A stretch of DNA of 64,000 nucleotides from Cinnamomum chago (Eukaryota; Streptophyta; Magnoliopsida; Laurales; Lauraceae), in the NCBI GenBank assembly GCA_038049695.1, contig CP142455.1, positions 31,099,501-31,163,500 on the forward strand, in the 5' to 3' direction. Made by a program: the position numbers and the translations under genes. Below the pieces are notes generated by a model. The model had not been told where the DNA came from. It worked only from the letters and a program-made list of their open reading frames with translations, and searched no databases. Positions 23,802-34,216 of this stretch are shown here, piece after piece. The stretch's first letter is position 1, and every line of letters starts with the position of its first letter.

Positions 23802-24325
23802 TGGTATTAGAGCATTGCAGATGTAGGGATCTAGTGGACCAGATCTGAAAAAGGAGAAGATTTGGAGGGTTTCTTGCCCCAGCCGAACAGTAGCCTATGT
23901 TTGGCTGCGTCGTTTTTTGCTACAGGTGAGTCGACTACTCTGTTGACTTATGGATTAAAGTTGCTGGAGTGTGTGACAACTATTTGAGTGCTATTAGAAG
24001 AACAGTAATGATGATTGATTGGGGTTATCAATCACTCGACGTGATAAAATCCCTCAAACAATGAGTCTATCCTTTATGAACAAGTCGAGCGTCCCTGGAT
24101 CTGCTCGTCAGAGTTGGTACTGCAGTGGATTGGGGGATTATTATCGGATACACACAATAACTACTCAGATTGGGGGATTATTATCGGATACAGAGAGAAA
24201 GAACAGACACTTGCTCGAAGTCACAAAAGCTCTCGTAATTGAAATGAATGTTCCAAAGTTGTTTCGGTCGGATGGTGTGTTAATAGCAGCATTCTTAATC
24301 AATAGGATACCTTCAAAATAGTACA
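23802..24325 (+). mobile_element. Ty1-copia remnant with primer-binding site
   Basis: TGGTATTAGAGC at 23802-23813 closely matches the copia primer-binding site complementary to initiator Met tRNA, and the sequence before it reads like an LTR 3' end. Downstream, without a gag gene, a short frame ends in ERKNRHLLEV...FLINRIPSK, the part of copia integrase after the DDE core. So most of gag, protease and integrase is deleted. A 24-bp segment beginning GATTGGGGGATTATTATC is duplicated near 24128 and 24170. Dead element. Confidence 0.75.
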
Positions 24326-24925
24326 AAACTTTTAGCTCATTTTCAAAAAAGTAGATGAAGATTTGAATATTATTTTAAGAGTATAATAGTTTTCTATATT
24401 TCTTTCAATCAAGTTCTCATGATAAGAAAAATTGAGCACAAAAATACCCTTATGTCGTTTTTCAAAATTTCCCTTTAATATATCATTTAAGAGAAATGAT
24501 CAAGTCCAACCCAAATAACCTAGTGGGGCCCACTTTAGCAACCTTTATGCACAGATGGTTCAAAAGGGTTTATATGGATTCCAAACGATTGAAAAACTAG
24601 CTTCATTCAATGGTTATGATCATCAAAATCAAGTTGAAATTTGGGCCATGAATAATTTTGGCATCTCCTAGTCGATTGAGCGATCTGAAGGTAACCCACC
24701 ATCAACATTTGACCATGAGGCCCATGAAGTGTTTTTAGGGATGAAAGAAGGTTAAGAAAAGACAAAAAATTCTCATAAGGGTAAATATCTTTTTCCAAAA
24801 AAAATATGAGAAGGACCTGATTGAAAGAAATATGGAATTCTTTTATATTGTTTTGAAATATTCAAATCTTCATGTACTTTTTTAAAAATGAACCATAAGT
24901 TTTACACTTTTTTGAAATTCTCCCT
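24315..24925. mobile_element. MITE-like element with ~150-bp inverted ends
   Basis: The left end (about 24315-24465) and right end (about 24780-24925) are inverted copies; shared blocks include AGATGAAGATTTGAATATT, ATATTTCTTTCAATCA and ACCCTTATG. Its left border touches the copia integrase fragment. Target duplications are not clear, so superfamily is open (a Mutator-type end is possible). Confidence 0.65.
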
Positions 24926-25094
24926 TTATTTATTTATTATTTTTAGCCACATATATCTACTTATGCAGGCACCCCTGTCCTTTGGTTAAGACAATGTGCA
25001 ACTTCATCCATGAAAGAGATATAGACTGGTAAAGGGTCAAGGTCCTAACAGATTTCTAATAAGGAATTCAATGGAAACTTATAAATAGATCCAA

Positions 25095-26340
25095 GAGGAT
25101 TTTACGGGAAAAGTCCCGAAATATAGCCATATATCCCAAAAGGTCCTCGCAAATTGTGTAGCACCAATGAGGTCACTCAAGCCTTATTTCCTTTTTTTTT
25201 TTCAACTTTGCTAGCGTCGCTCGTCAATGTCTAGCGCCGCTCGTCAGCGCATCTCCTAATGTACAATTTGCTAGTGGGGGAGATGGAGAAATATACATAA
25301 TTTGCTATATCGTCACTCGTCAGTCTCACTTGGCTTCCAATTTTAGGGAGGCAGCAAGAAAATTCCTTCTGGCTCTTAGTAGTTCTACTACATGTGAGAT
25401 TGTACTTTAAGCTAATTTTAGAAATAATCACTTGATTGCAGTCCTCACGATGCACAATTCCAACACAACTGCCCCAGTCATCCATAACAGGAACTGCAGC
25501 ATCCCTATAGAAACGCATCACCGCTTTCTTCAAGTCCAAGCTAACTTGCAAGGGACTAGCTTCTTTAAACAATGTCATATACTTCTCAAATGGATCGCCC
25601 AATGATACCTAATTGATAAGAGATACTAAGAAACATTGAGGAGAAGAACAACAACAAAGTATGAAGCAAAAAAGAAGCAGATGAGACACCTGAGGGAGTA
25701 GGTAAGGACAAAACAGTGAGCCGTTGAATCCAGATAAAGCCTCGATGCGTACAACAATCTGCAGCACAGTGACGCATAAATAAACTCATGCGGCCTATTT
25801 TAAATATGTAAAATATAAGAATGCAATGGGATGCAGATAATTTATCTTCCATTATGTGTTATTTATTAATAAATGGCATAGACAAGCAACAATACAAGAC
25901 GCAGCACTGGAGCCCACTTTCAGTATATAATTTATTCATTCAATGTTTTCTAGCATGTAATGGACCACTTAATATCTTCCCCACTAAAACACTCTACCCA
26001 CATAATTGACAATTACACTAAATAACCCAAATTTAACTGGGGCAAAAGGGTAGAACCAAGAATATAAACAGTCATGGCTCATCATGTTCTGACGAGTGAC
26101 GATATAGCAAATTGTGTATATTTCTCTAGCTCCCCTACTAGCAAATTGTGTATAAGGAGATGCGCTGACGAGCGACGCTAGTGTCGCCCTCATCAGACAC
26201 GAGCGACACTAGCGTCGCTCCTATCAAAGTTGAAAAAAAAGAAGGAAACAAGGCTTGACGGACCTCATTGGTGCTACACAGTTTGCAAGGACCTTTCGGG
26301 ATATATGGCTATACTTCGGGATTTTTCCCGTAAAATCCTC
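25095..26340 (-). mobile_element. Pack-MULE carrying CBS/PPR gene fragments
   Basis: Perfect 9-bp duplication TAGATCCAA at 25086-25094 and 26341-26349. The ends are perfect inverted GAGGATTTTACGGG / CCCGTAAAATCCTC and extend into long terminal repeats: 25095-25323 (229 bp) and 26089-26340 (252 bp). The size difference is mainly a block of GCGACGCTAG/GTGTCGCTCGT palindromes near the inner side. Long inverted repeats with a 9-bp duplication define Mutator-like elements. The interior (25324-26088) lacks a transposase and instead carries exons of a host gene with their intron, the definition of a Pack-MULE. The element would need a MULE transposase in trans; the broken one at 26-2877 is not shown to be related. 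Confidence 0.93.
25432..25758 (-). pseudogene. Captured exons of a CBS-domain/PPR protein gene
   Basis: Two exons read on the minus strand. Exon at 25758-25690 (23 codons, ends FCPYLLPQ) follows an acceptor CTGCAG; an 81-bp GT/AG intron follows; exon at 25608-25432 (59 codons) begins VSLGDPFEKYMTLFKEA and includes the CBS-domain signature AVPVMDDWGSCVGIVHR. This closely resembles plant proteins with PPR repeats followed by a CBS pair (Arabidopsis CBSPPR1 type), recalled rather than searched. The PPR part and the second half of the CBS region are absent. Because the intron is retained, capture was from genomic DNA. Both exons are open, but no complete protein can be made. Confidence 0.75.
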
Positions 26341-26349
26341 TAGATCCAA

Positions 26350-27255
26350 TCAACCACAACCACATAAGAAGAAGCACAATTTTTTAATATGAAAAACTCA
26401 AATGGGGAAGACCACGAGACTTATACCCAATCCAAGGAAAAACCAAGCACTAATAACTTTGAACAGTTACAAGATATACTCACAGACCATTCCCCAATTG
26501 AAGTCAACCTAAAGGACTGTAGTTCTTCTTGCGATGACTCGCCGTTCACTGTTTGCCTGTGCTTGAACCAGCAACCCACCTTGATGCCTCTCAAGATGCT
26601 TCGATCAACAATGAAAGAGTAGAAGAACTTCTTCTTGAAGTAGCAGCACCAAACTCTCAAGAATTCTCTCGAAGGATGCACTAGGTTTTGGATGGAAGAG
26701 AGAGTTCTAGGGCTGCTCAGGAAGTGTTTTTATTGCCTAGAATTCCTGCATAGGGTTTCCAAGTTCAATTGGAACTCAAACAGATAGGAGAGAAAAAATA
26801 GGTAGGGTTTCTGAGAATCCGAACTGACCGGGCAACATTCGCGAAGTTAGGTCGACCCAAAATATGGTTGGGTCGACCGAACATTGATTCTGTCTCAAAA
26901 CCTAGAGACAAACTGTCCACTAGCTTGACCGAAGCCTGATCTCGCTCGACCCAGACTGGGTTCTGTCTCGAGCATGCGGCTACTTGATTGTGGAGCTTCG
27001 AAATTTTCTGTTTTTCTTTCTCCAATCTCCATGATGACCAACCACTACAGTCCAAAACTAAAAATACAAAATTACCATTCTATTTGGAGATGAGTTTTGT
27101 CCCGAAACCAAGAATTGCCCACCAAAAAACTAACAATCCACAATGATGTTACCGCTCTCTTTTCTTCATGTGATGACTGGTTCTTTTAATGTAAATAAGA
27201 AATATACGGTGAATACTTCTTTAAGTTATTGTGCAATATTCTTTTCTCATATATG
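26350..27255. other. Unassigned sequence, possible LTR material
   Basis: No recognised gene. A frame at 26389-26622 is open for 77 codons but matches nothing known to me. From about 26840 to 26960 there are GGTCGACC-type palindromic motifs similar in style to those in the LTR sequences at 32.9 and 59.5 kb. Confidence 0.35.
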
Positions 27256-27258
27256 CAG

Positions 27259-28135
27259 CCTACATGTTATGTACTTACATGAAGCACTGTTTATTCAGTA
27301 GTTGCTCTGTGGGTGGTCATGTATCCAATGATGAAATTGAACAGACAATAATGGACCTTGAAACAGGAGACTTTTGTAAGGATAGTCAATGTGAATTTTG
27401 GTGATTTTCCTTCGCTAGTCACCCTTTTTTAATGGTCTTACAATAAAATATTTAAAATTGCCTGACCATCCATGTGGGTCCTGCTAGCGTTCTGTGACGG
27501 AGAGGATAATTCTGACTTTCTGTGCAGCCCTCTCTTCTATCATCTGGTGCGATATTTTTTCCATGTGGAAAAGAAAAGAATGAATTGATTTTCCCCGATA
27601 AAGAGGACTTCAATTTTCTATGGGAGGGGTGGGAGTGCAGTGTTCACTCTCCTGTAGAATTGGAAATCTTGTTTCTCAGACTGACTGTTAATATATTTGT
27701 GTAGCGTGTGTTACTAGTCTACAGGGTCCAAGCTTAGTAACATTTTCCTTAATCCTAGTCCTCGCATGATTGACTTCGTCTTGATGACAATGATTTGTCC
27801 AGGTAACTAACTCAGATGAAGTGATCCAGAACTCACAATTGATAGATTGCTATCACACCTTGAATGTGGATGGGAAGACGTTTAGAAAGGTATCAAGAGA
27901 ACAATTTGATCAGGTAGCTGATATTGTTGCCATTGTGCGACAATATGCATTGATACCCGAAGAAGAGGCAACAAGTCTGTGTTGTATGGTCTCCAATACC
28001 TGCATAAAACCCTTGACGCTGCCATACCTACGACATGTCCCTGCCATGCCCAGGCCAGGAATCATAGATCATGAGAAAGCCTGTATCCAAGACTTCCTGG
28101 CATCTTGGAGAAAATGCAAGGATTCTTCTTCTTGA
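27259..28135 (+). CDS. 3' exons of an unidentified gene
   Basis: Two stretches look like real exons. The first (about 27259-27375) follows an acceptor TATGCAG and encodes CSVGGHVSNDEIEQTIMDLE, ending before GTAAGG. The last (27804-28135) follows TTTGTCCAG and encodes a well-composed 110-residue C-terminus with DCYHTLNVDGKTF, EEATSLCCMVSN and TLPYLRHVPAMPRPGI, ending in a stop. Between them another short exon may lie near 27520-27690. I do not recognise the family; there is no signal peptide or membrane segment. It lies on the same strand as the RsmB-like exons but does not fit the rest of that protein. The copia element sits about 450 bp past the stop. Confidence 0.45.
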
Positions 28136-28260
28136 TTCCCTATGAATCTTAGCCCTTGGAAGAAGGCCTCCCATCAAAAGGTACACACTGACATGTATTT
28201 ACATGATAAAGATGTCTTTTACTTTGCTGTAACAATAGTTATTTATATGCTATGTTACAA

Positions 28261-28447
28261 ATTTCCCAGCAAATCTTTAAATCATCTTACATTTAGATAA
28301 AAACAGTTTAATTTTTCATGAGCACATAAAGCAGTTTCATGTATTATGAAATGTTATGAATTTCCCAGCCAATCTCTAAATCATCTTACATTTAGAGAAA
28401 AATAGTTTAATTTTTCTTGAGCACATAAAGCAGTTTCATGTATTATT
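28261..28447. repeat. ~99-bp tandem duplication
   Basis: Two adjacent units (from 28261 and 28360), each with ATTTCCCAGC, ATCATCTTACATTTAGA and GCACATAAAGCAGTTTCATG. Lies in the likely 3' untranslated or downstream region of the preceding gene. Confidence 0.9.
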
Positions 28448-28582
28448 TTGTTTATTTGTGTATATACCATTATAGAATGATGGTGAAAAGTTATGAGTAT
28501 ATATGACCATGCTGAAAACTGATATTGACTTTCATAATAATCAGGAGGATGATATTCCTGAGACTTGTAGTTACACACTTTT

Positions 28583-29381
28583 TGTTGGTCTCTTAGTGCT
28601 TTAAAGAACTTTATTATAAGTGTTTTGGTTTTCTCTTTATTGTTTAGAGTCCCACATCAGTTGTGGAGAACTCTCTTAGAGTCATTTTTTAATGTTTACA
28701 CACATCACTATGGTGTAAGTCTCAGAGAGAAGACCTAGGTAGTGGTGCCCACTGCCCACATACTTCCCACACACGTGCGCGCCGTCTGTGGCAAGGCGGG
28801 CCGAGCGTTGCATTGCGTGGCGGGCAGGCCCGTCCTACATGTGCTTGCATTATTTTTAGGTCTTAGTTGGGTTGGATTTGGGTTGACTTGGATTTGACCC
28901 AGATCTGCGAGGCCTAGTAGCTCTTGTGTCCGTTAGAGACGGCTTTTCCTCTTTAAAGCGGAATAATAGCTACCCGTTGGGATATCCGTTGCGTAAGCCA
29001 GGTATCCATTGAGCATTGTTAATGTGCGTATCCGTTGGGAATTAAATCCCCACCGGATCCTTACCAAGGAAACCCCTATATCAAGGATATCCGGGTAGGG
29101 ACCTTCTCATCCCTTTCTTCTCCTTCTCTCCTTCTAGTTTCATTCGAGTTCTTTTCATAGCTGCTACACGACTATGATTTCGGGGATTCTAGATTCTCAT
29201 CCATTCGAGTGCACGAGTGGTGGAGATCCATTTGCACTTGTGTGGGGGTGAAATCTGCCTAAAGAAAGCGTTTCTAAAGACGTGATTCGGCTACCATATT
29301 GTTCAGTCAATTCTTTCTTTTACTTATTTTCTAATTTTTTTTAATTTATTTACAATTTCCGCAAAACATTTTTTTCCAACA
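28583..29381 (+). repeat. 5' LTR of the copia element
   Basis: Starts TGTTGG and ends CCAACA. Shares with the 3' LTR stretches such as GAGTCCCACATCAGTTGTGG and AGAAAGCGTTTCTAAAGAC. Confidence 0.93.
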
Positions 29382-29532
29382 GTTTAGGTATATTTTTTGC
29401 GGTCAAATTGTTCATAAATTAAAATGACTGCTCGGGAATATTACCCTAAGGTTTTCAGTTTTGAGGGTAAGGACTTCAACATGTGGAGAATGAAAATGGT
29501 GCATCTCCTCAAGGTTATGAAAACTCTATATG

Positions 29533-30041
29533 TAGAGCTGTCAAAATGCCATATGACCCGTTAACACGACACGAACCCACTCGATATTAACGTGTTTGGG
29601 TTGTTAACGGGTCAAACCCGTTAACACATTAAGTTAGCGGGTCGTGTATGAATTAAACCAGTAACCCGTTAACAACCCACTTAACCCATTAAAATTTTTT
29701 TAGTCCCTAAGTGTAGCTAGAATTAATTTATATTCATAATGAAGACATTGAAATTTATTGTTTTATAGTGGGGTTTTAGGTGGGATTCACTCGAGATCCT
29801 CACTTACAGTTTCATGTGGCTTATATATTTTTGTATGGATTTTCTTTCAATTTTTTAAATAACTTAATTACTTATGGGTTAACAGGTTGGGTCGTGTAAC
29901 CTCTTAAATTAACGGGTCGTGTTCGGGTTGGATTTTTTGACCCGTTAAAGTTAACGGGTCATGTACGGGTTGAGGTGATTTTAACACGAATTCGTTAACC
30001 AGTAACCCGAATTCGTTAACACGACACGATTGATAGCCCTA
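29533..30041. mobile_element. hAT-type MITE (509 bp) in copia gag
   Basis: Perfect 8-bp duplication TCTATATG (29525-29532 and 30042-30049). Ends TAGAGCTGTCAA and TTGATAGCCCTA are inverted copies with two mismatches. Subterminal regions are dense in GGGTTAACGGGT-type palindromic units on both strands. No coding sequence. Ends differ from the CATGG hAT family at 8-22 kb, so this is a different family. Confidence 0.93.
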
Positions 30042-31354
30042 TCTATATGTGCTATTAATTGATTGTCCTAAATCATATGGAGATGGGCCCGCTGGTACCT
30101 ATGAAAATGAAAAATGGAAATCCGATGATTTTGATTGCAAAAATGAGATTTTGAACCATTTAGATAATTCGTTATATGGCATATTTTCTAAATTGAAAAC
30201 CGCCTAGGAATTATGGGATGCCTTAATAAAAGAGTATGCTACTAAGGATACGGGTACCAAAAAGTATGCTATTGAACAATTTTTGAACTTTCAAATGAAA
30301 GAAGGAAAGTCAATGATAGCACAAGTTAGAGATTAACATAAAATAATTCATAAAGTCCAAAATGAAGGAATGGAATTACCTGAACAATTTGTAGTTGGCA
30401 ATACCATTCATAAACTCCCACCATCATGGAATTGAGGACTTTGGGATCTTGAAACACAAGAAAAATGAGATGACATTTGAAGATTTCATAGTCCAACTCA
30501 GAATCCAAGAACATCATCGGGATTGTGATTCTAAGAGTCAGGATTCTGAGCATGTGGGTAAGGCCAATCTTATTGAGGCAAAAAATGATTAGAGGAAGCC
30601 CAAGCCCAAGCCCAAGCCCAATTCTTTTCAGGGGAAATTCCAGAAGAAAAAATCGGAACCAAGCCCTTAAGCTCCGCAAGGATATTGCCAAGAGAAAAGA
30701 TGCAGAATATTTTATCTGCGAAAAAAGGGCCACTATGCAAAGGAATGTCGCTATAGGAAAAACATTAAAGGCAAATATCGTGTCAATCTTGTGGAAGAAA
30801 ATCTTATGGCTGTAGTGAGAGGTGAACTTGGTCAGCAATTATAGAGATTGGTGGGTTGACCCAGGCGTAACCTGGCACATCTGTAATGACCGAAGTGCGT
30901 TCGTCTCCTATGGGCAAGTTGGAGATTGACAAGAGCTCTACATGGGTAACTCCTCTACGGCCAAAGTAATTAATCAGGGGAAAGTCATTCTGCACCTCTC
31001 ATCTGGCAAGTGTCTGACTTTGACGGAAGTGCTCCACATGCCCGAAGTGCGGAAGAACTTGGTTTCTAGTTCGGTGTTGAGCAAAAATGGGTTCCAATTA
31101 GTCTTTGAGGCAAATAAATTTGTTGTTACCAAAAATGGAGTGTTTGTAGGGAAATGCTACATATCCGAAGGCCTTTTCAAGCTGAACGTAAATACTATTG
31201 GTAATAAAATTGCCTCTTATTCTGCTTATATTATTGTGTCTCTTGATTTATGGCATGCTATATTAGGACATGTAAATTATTCATATTTGAAAAACATGAT
31301 GGACTTAGGGATGATTTCAAACTAAATTCTTGTGAAATTTGTGTTCAATCAGAG

Positions 31355-34216
31355 TGTCACATCCCGGTCCCGAATCACCCTGGCCTAGGGTAATCCCCGA
31401 GATGTGTCACACGTACTCCCATGTACTATACCTGTCCCGAGCCAAATACAACACACGAAGGAGAGAAAACAACTTCCCACACACGTGAGTTAGAACTCAC
31501 TAAAACACATTAAAGCAATTAATTATAGCGGAAGCAGTAGTTCATTCATGTGAGGTATCAAATTCCCATTCAGTCCATTTAATATTTCAAGTTAATACAA
31601 AAGAATTATACGAATATATACACTGTTTTACAAAAGATGTATAAAGAACCCTATACAATGACACTACCAAAAGTATCAACAAAAGAATAATTAACCTAAG
31701 TGTGGCCCACACAAAAAGGGGCTAGCCACACCCACAAGAGTTCTCCAAAAGATGATTTCGCTCTCTGGGAAAGACAGATCTATTTGGCCTCAGGCTCTGG
31801 CCACTCCTCTAATCCTGAAGGTACCTTTGAGGTAACCTTCTCTCCCTTCTTGGTCTCCTGAGGACCGAGGGCTGGACCTGTGACTGTGACACCAAGAGTA
31901 GTATCATCACTACGATGAATGAGCAAGTATAGGCAATAATAAGGAAATACATAATGTATCAAGTTGAATTTAAGACGGATAAATTAATAGATGTCAACGA
32001 TAAGTATTAACTAGGCAAGTTGTGCAAAAATGAGTAATTCATGCATTGTTAATCAAGTATAATGAAAACATACAAATTGGCTACTGCCTTAAGCTCATCC
32101 TCTTAAATGAGAGCGAATCTAGTTTGGATGTCACCAGCAGCCCGGCCAAGGTTAGCTGGCTACTCGGGTCTGGAGTTCCCGTGCTCCAGATGACTTACTA
32201 CAGTAGTCTTCGAATAACTAAACCGAGTTTAACCCCGTCAAGTATCACAAGGTTGAAGCTAAGTAGTGCTGACTCGATCGAATCAAGTAATAATCGAATA
32301 AAAATAGGATTTGAGTAAGTTGATATTTCACTTATCTATAATCAAATCGAATATTAGTCACATTTTTCGCGAATACTTACTCAATCCACATTTCTAATGA
32401 ATACAAGTTCTAGTATATAATGCTTACAATATGAATTAAATGTAAACAATCGAATTTCAATGGACATCTCGAACACTAGTGATATAATAAATCTATAGAT
32501 CAGAATTGATTGTCAATAAAATTATGCTCCAATATGAAATGCAGTAACTCAAAGGAATCAAGGTATTTTACGAACTAATATTAAACTATTAGTTATAGTC
32601 TCCAATACGAGGTACGTTTAGAGAAATCAACGCATTACTACCTTATTGGTGTTACATGTATGGAAAATACGTAGAATTTCCCAAACTAACCTCCATGGCA
32701 TAGTGTTGGACTAATGAGTAACCATTGGCCAATTATTAAGATTGACGGTTCCATTTTAGGGTCGTAAAGTATCAAGATTTCTAAATTCGTATGGGATAAG
32801 GGTAAGCACCCTAATTATCAATTTGGACACTGAAGATGGGTTAAAATAGGTTGAGGATGACAATTCACCCTAAACTTGGGTCGGAAGAGGCCCAGTTGAC
32901 AGCGTCAGGTTCGCTCGAGCGGACCCTATCCAGAAGGTGGGTCGCTCGCGCGCTACACTTCGTTCGCTTGAGCGAGGGTTCCAGAGAGATGGTCGCTCGA
33001 GCGGACCAATGTTCGCTCGACCAGACCCATCCAGAGAGGTAGACGATCGAGCGATCTCTTTGTTCGCTCAACCCTTAGCTTCAGAAAGGGGTTCGCTCGA
33101 GCGAAGTGTCCAGTTCGCTCAAGCGAAGTGTCCAGTTCGCTCAAGCGAACTGTCCAGAAATCCTGCTTCAAGATTTCTCTTCTATTATTTCTTCCATTCA
33201 TTCTCATATCCTTCCATCATTAAACCTGCACAAGCAAATGGAGCCTTCATGCTCCCATTCCCCACATAACACCATTCAATCCATCATTTATATTTCATCA
33301 AAATTATAAGACACAAGAATCCATTCATTTATTGAGAAATAAATCATGAAAAGAATTTCTTTGGAATCGATGGCAATAAGTCATCATATAAATCCATATT
33401 AAAGCTTATACTTGCCTCTATTAAGCTTTTCTAAACTTTCTCACACACTTGACCTTAGAAAATCCAAAAGCCCCAATCTACCAAACCCTAGAGCCACAAA
33501 TACATATGAAGAATAGCATGAATAGATATGCATGATTACTTTAGAGTCTTTTGACTCCCTACAACATAAAAACATACATCCAAAGAGGTTTTTGGCTCTA
33601 ACCTTAACAAGGAGCCCAAATGTGAGAATGGTGGAAGGGGATGGAGCTGACTTCTAGTTTCACAAGGAGATAGGAAGGTGAAGATGAAGAAGATGAAGAG
33701 CTTCTCTAGCTCCCAAGACACTTGCACTTACTCTAGTAGTGATTGAAAGGAAGAGAAGAAGAGGAGAGGAAGAGTAGAGAGAAAGAGATGGAAAGGAATG
33801 AAAGAGGAAGGGTTGAGTCTTATATAAGGATAAAGTTAACATTTTTGCAAGAAGGTCCACTGACATTGTATATTCTCATTTTGAGTCCAATGGGGGTCCA
33901 AATATTCAACGGTTGGTCAAATGAAGTAGTGCCAAACATGAAAATCGACACACTCGTCGAAATACATGCGGTGACGCCAATATGACGTGCAGACTATGAA
34001 AAATGCAAAAACTCATATTTACGAAAAAGGCCTTTGACTCAACTCAATTGAGTCAACTTGGTTCCCACTCACCTATTTAGGGTTCAAGACTCAACTAACT
34101 CAGTCTATAAGGGTTAATAAACACTAAATAGCATAGTTAGCAATTAAACACCATTAATTTGGCTAAAACACAATTAATTAGTGCTAATCAAGATTAAATC
34201 GGGTCGGGGTGTAACA
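31355..34216 (+). mobile_element. Solo LTR (~2.9 kb) inside copia integrase
   Basis: Perfect 5-bp duplication CAGAG (31350-31354 and 34217-34221); element begins TGTCACATCCCGG and ends GGGGTGTAACA. No polyprotein, primer site or internal LTR pair is visible, so it is read as a solo LTR left by recombination. A TATA-like TATATAAGG near 33822 preceded by a GA-rich block and followed by about 390 bp to the end fits a plus-strand LTR promoter. Length and end sequence suggest a Ty3-gypsy (Tekay-like) family; this is inference. Confidence 0.82.
32905..33165. repeat. TTCGCTCGAGCGAA palindrome cluster
   Basis: About ten variants of TTCGCTCGAGCGAA, several separated by (G)TGTCCAG or CCAGAGAG, within the solo LTR upstream of its TATA-like box. 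The last copies, near 33091-33150, are spaced about 26 bp apart. Confidence 0.9.

Noticed and set aside
22821-23826. Several overlapping open frames up to 198 codons on both strands
   Set aside because: They arise from the CT/GA-biased fold-back arms, give Ser/Pro/Leu or Glu/Arg/Gly runs, and exist in all frames.
27804-28135. Terminal exon as the end of the RsmB-like gene
   Set aside because: It has no SAM-binding or catalytic Cys motif and does not resemble the C-terminus of that family.
29382-29400. Initiator-Met primer-binding site after the copia 5' LTR
   Set aside because: The sequence after CCAACA does not match TGGTATCAGAGC; either another tRNA is used or the site has decayed.
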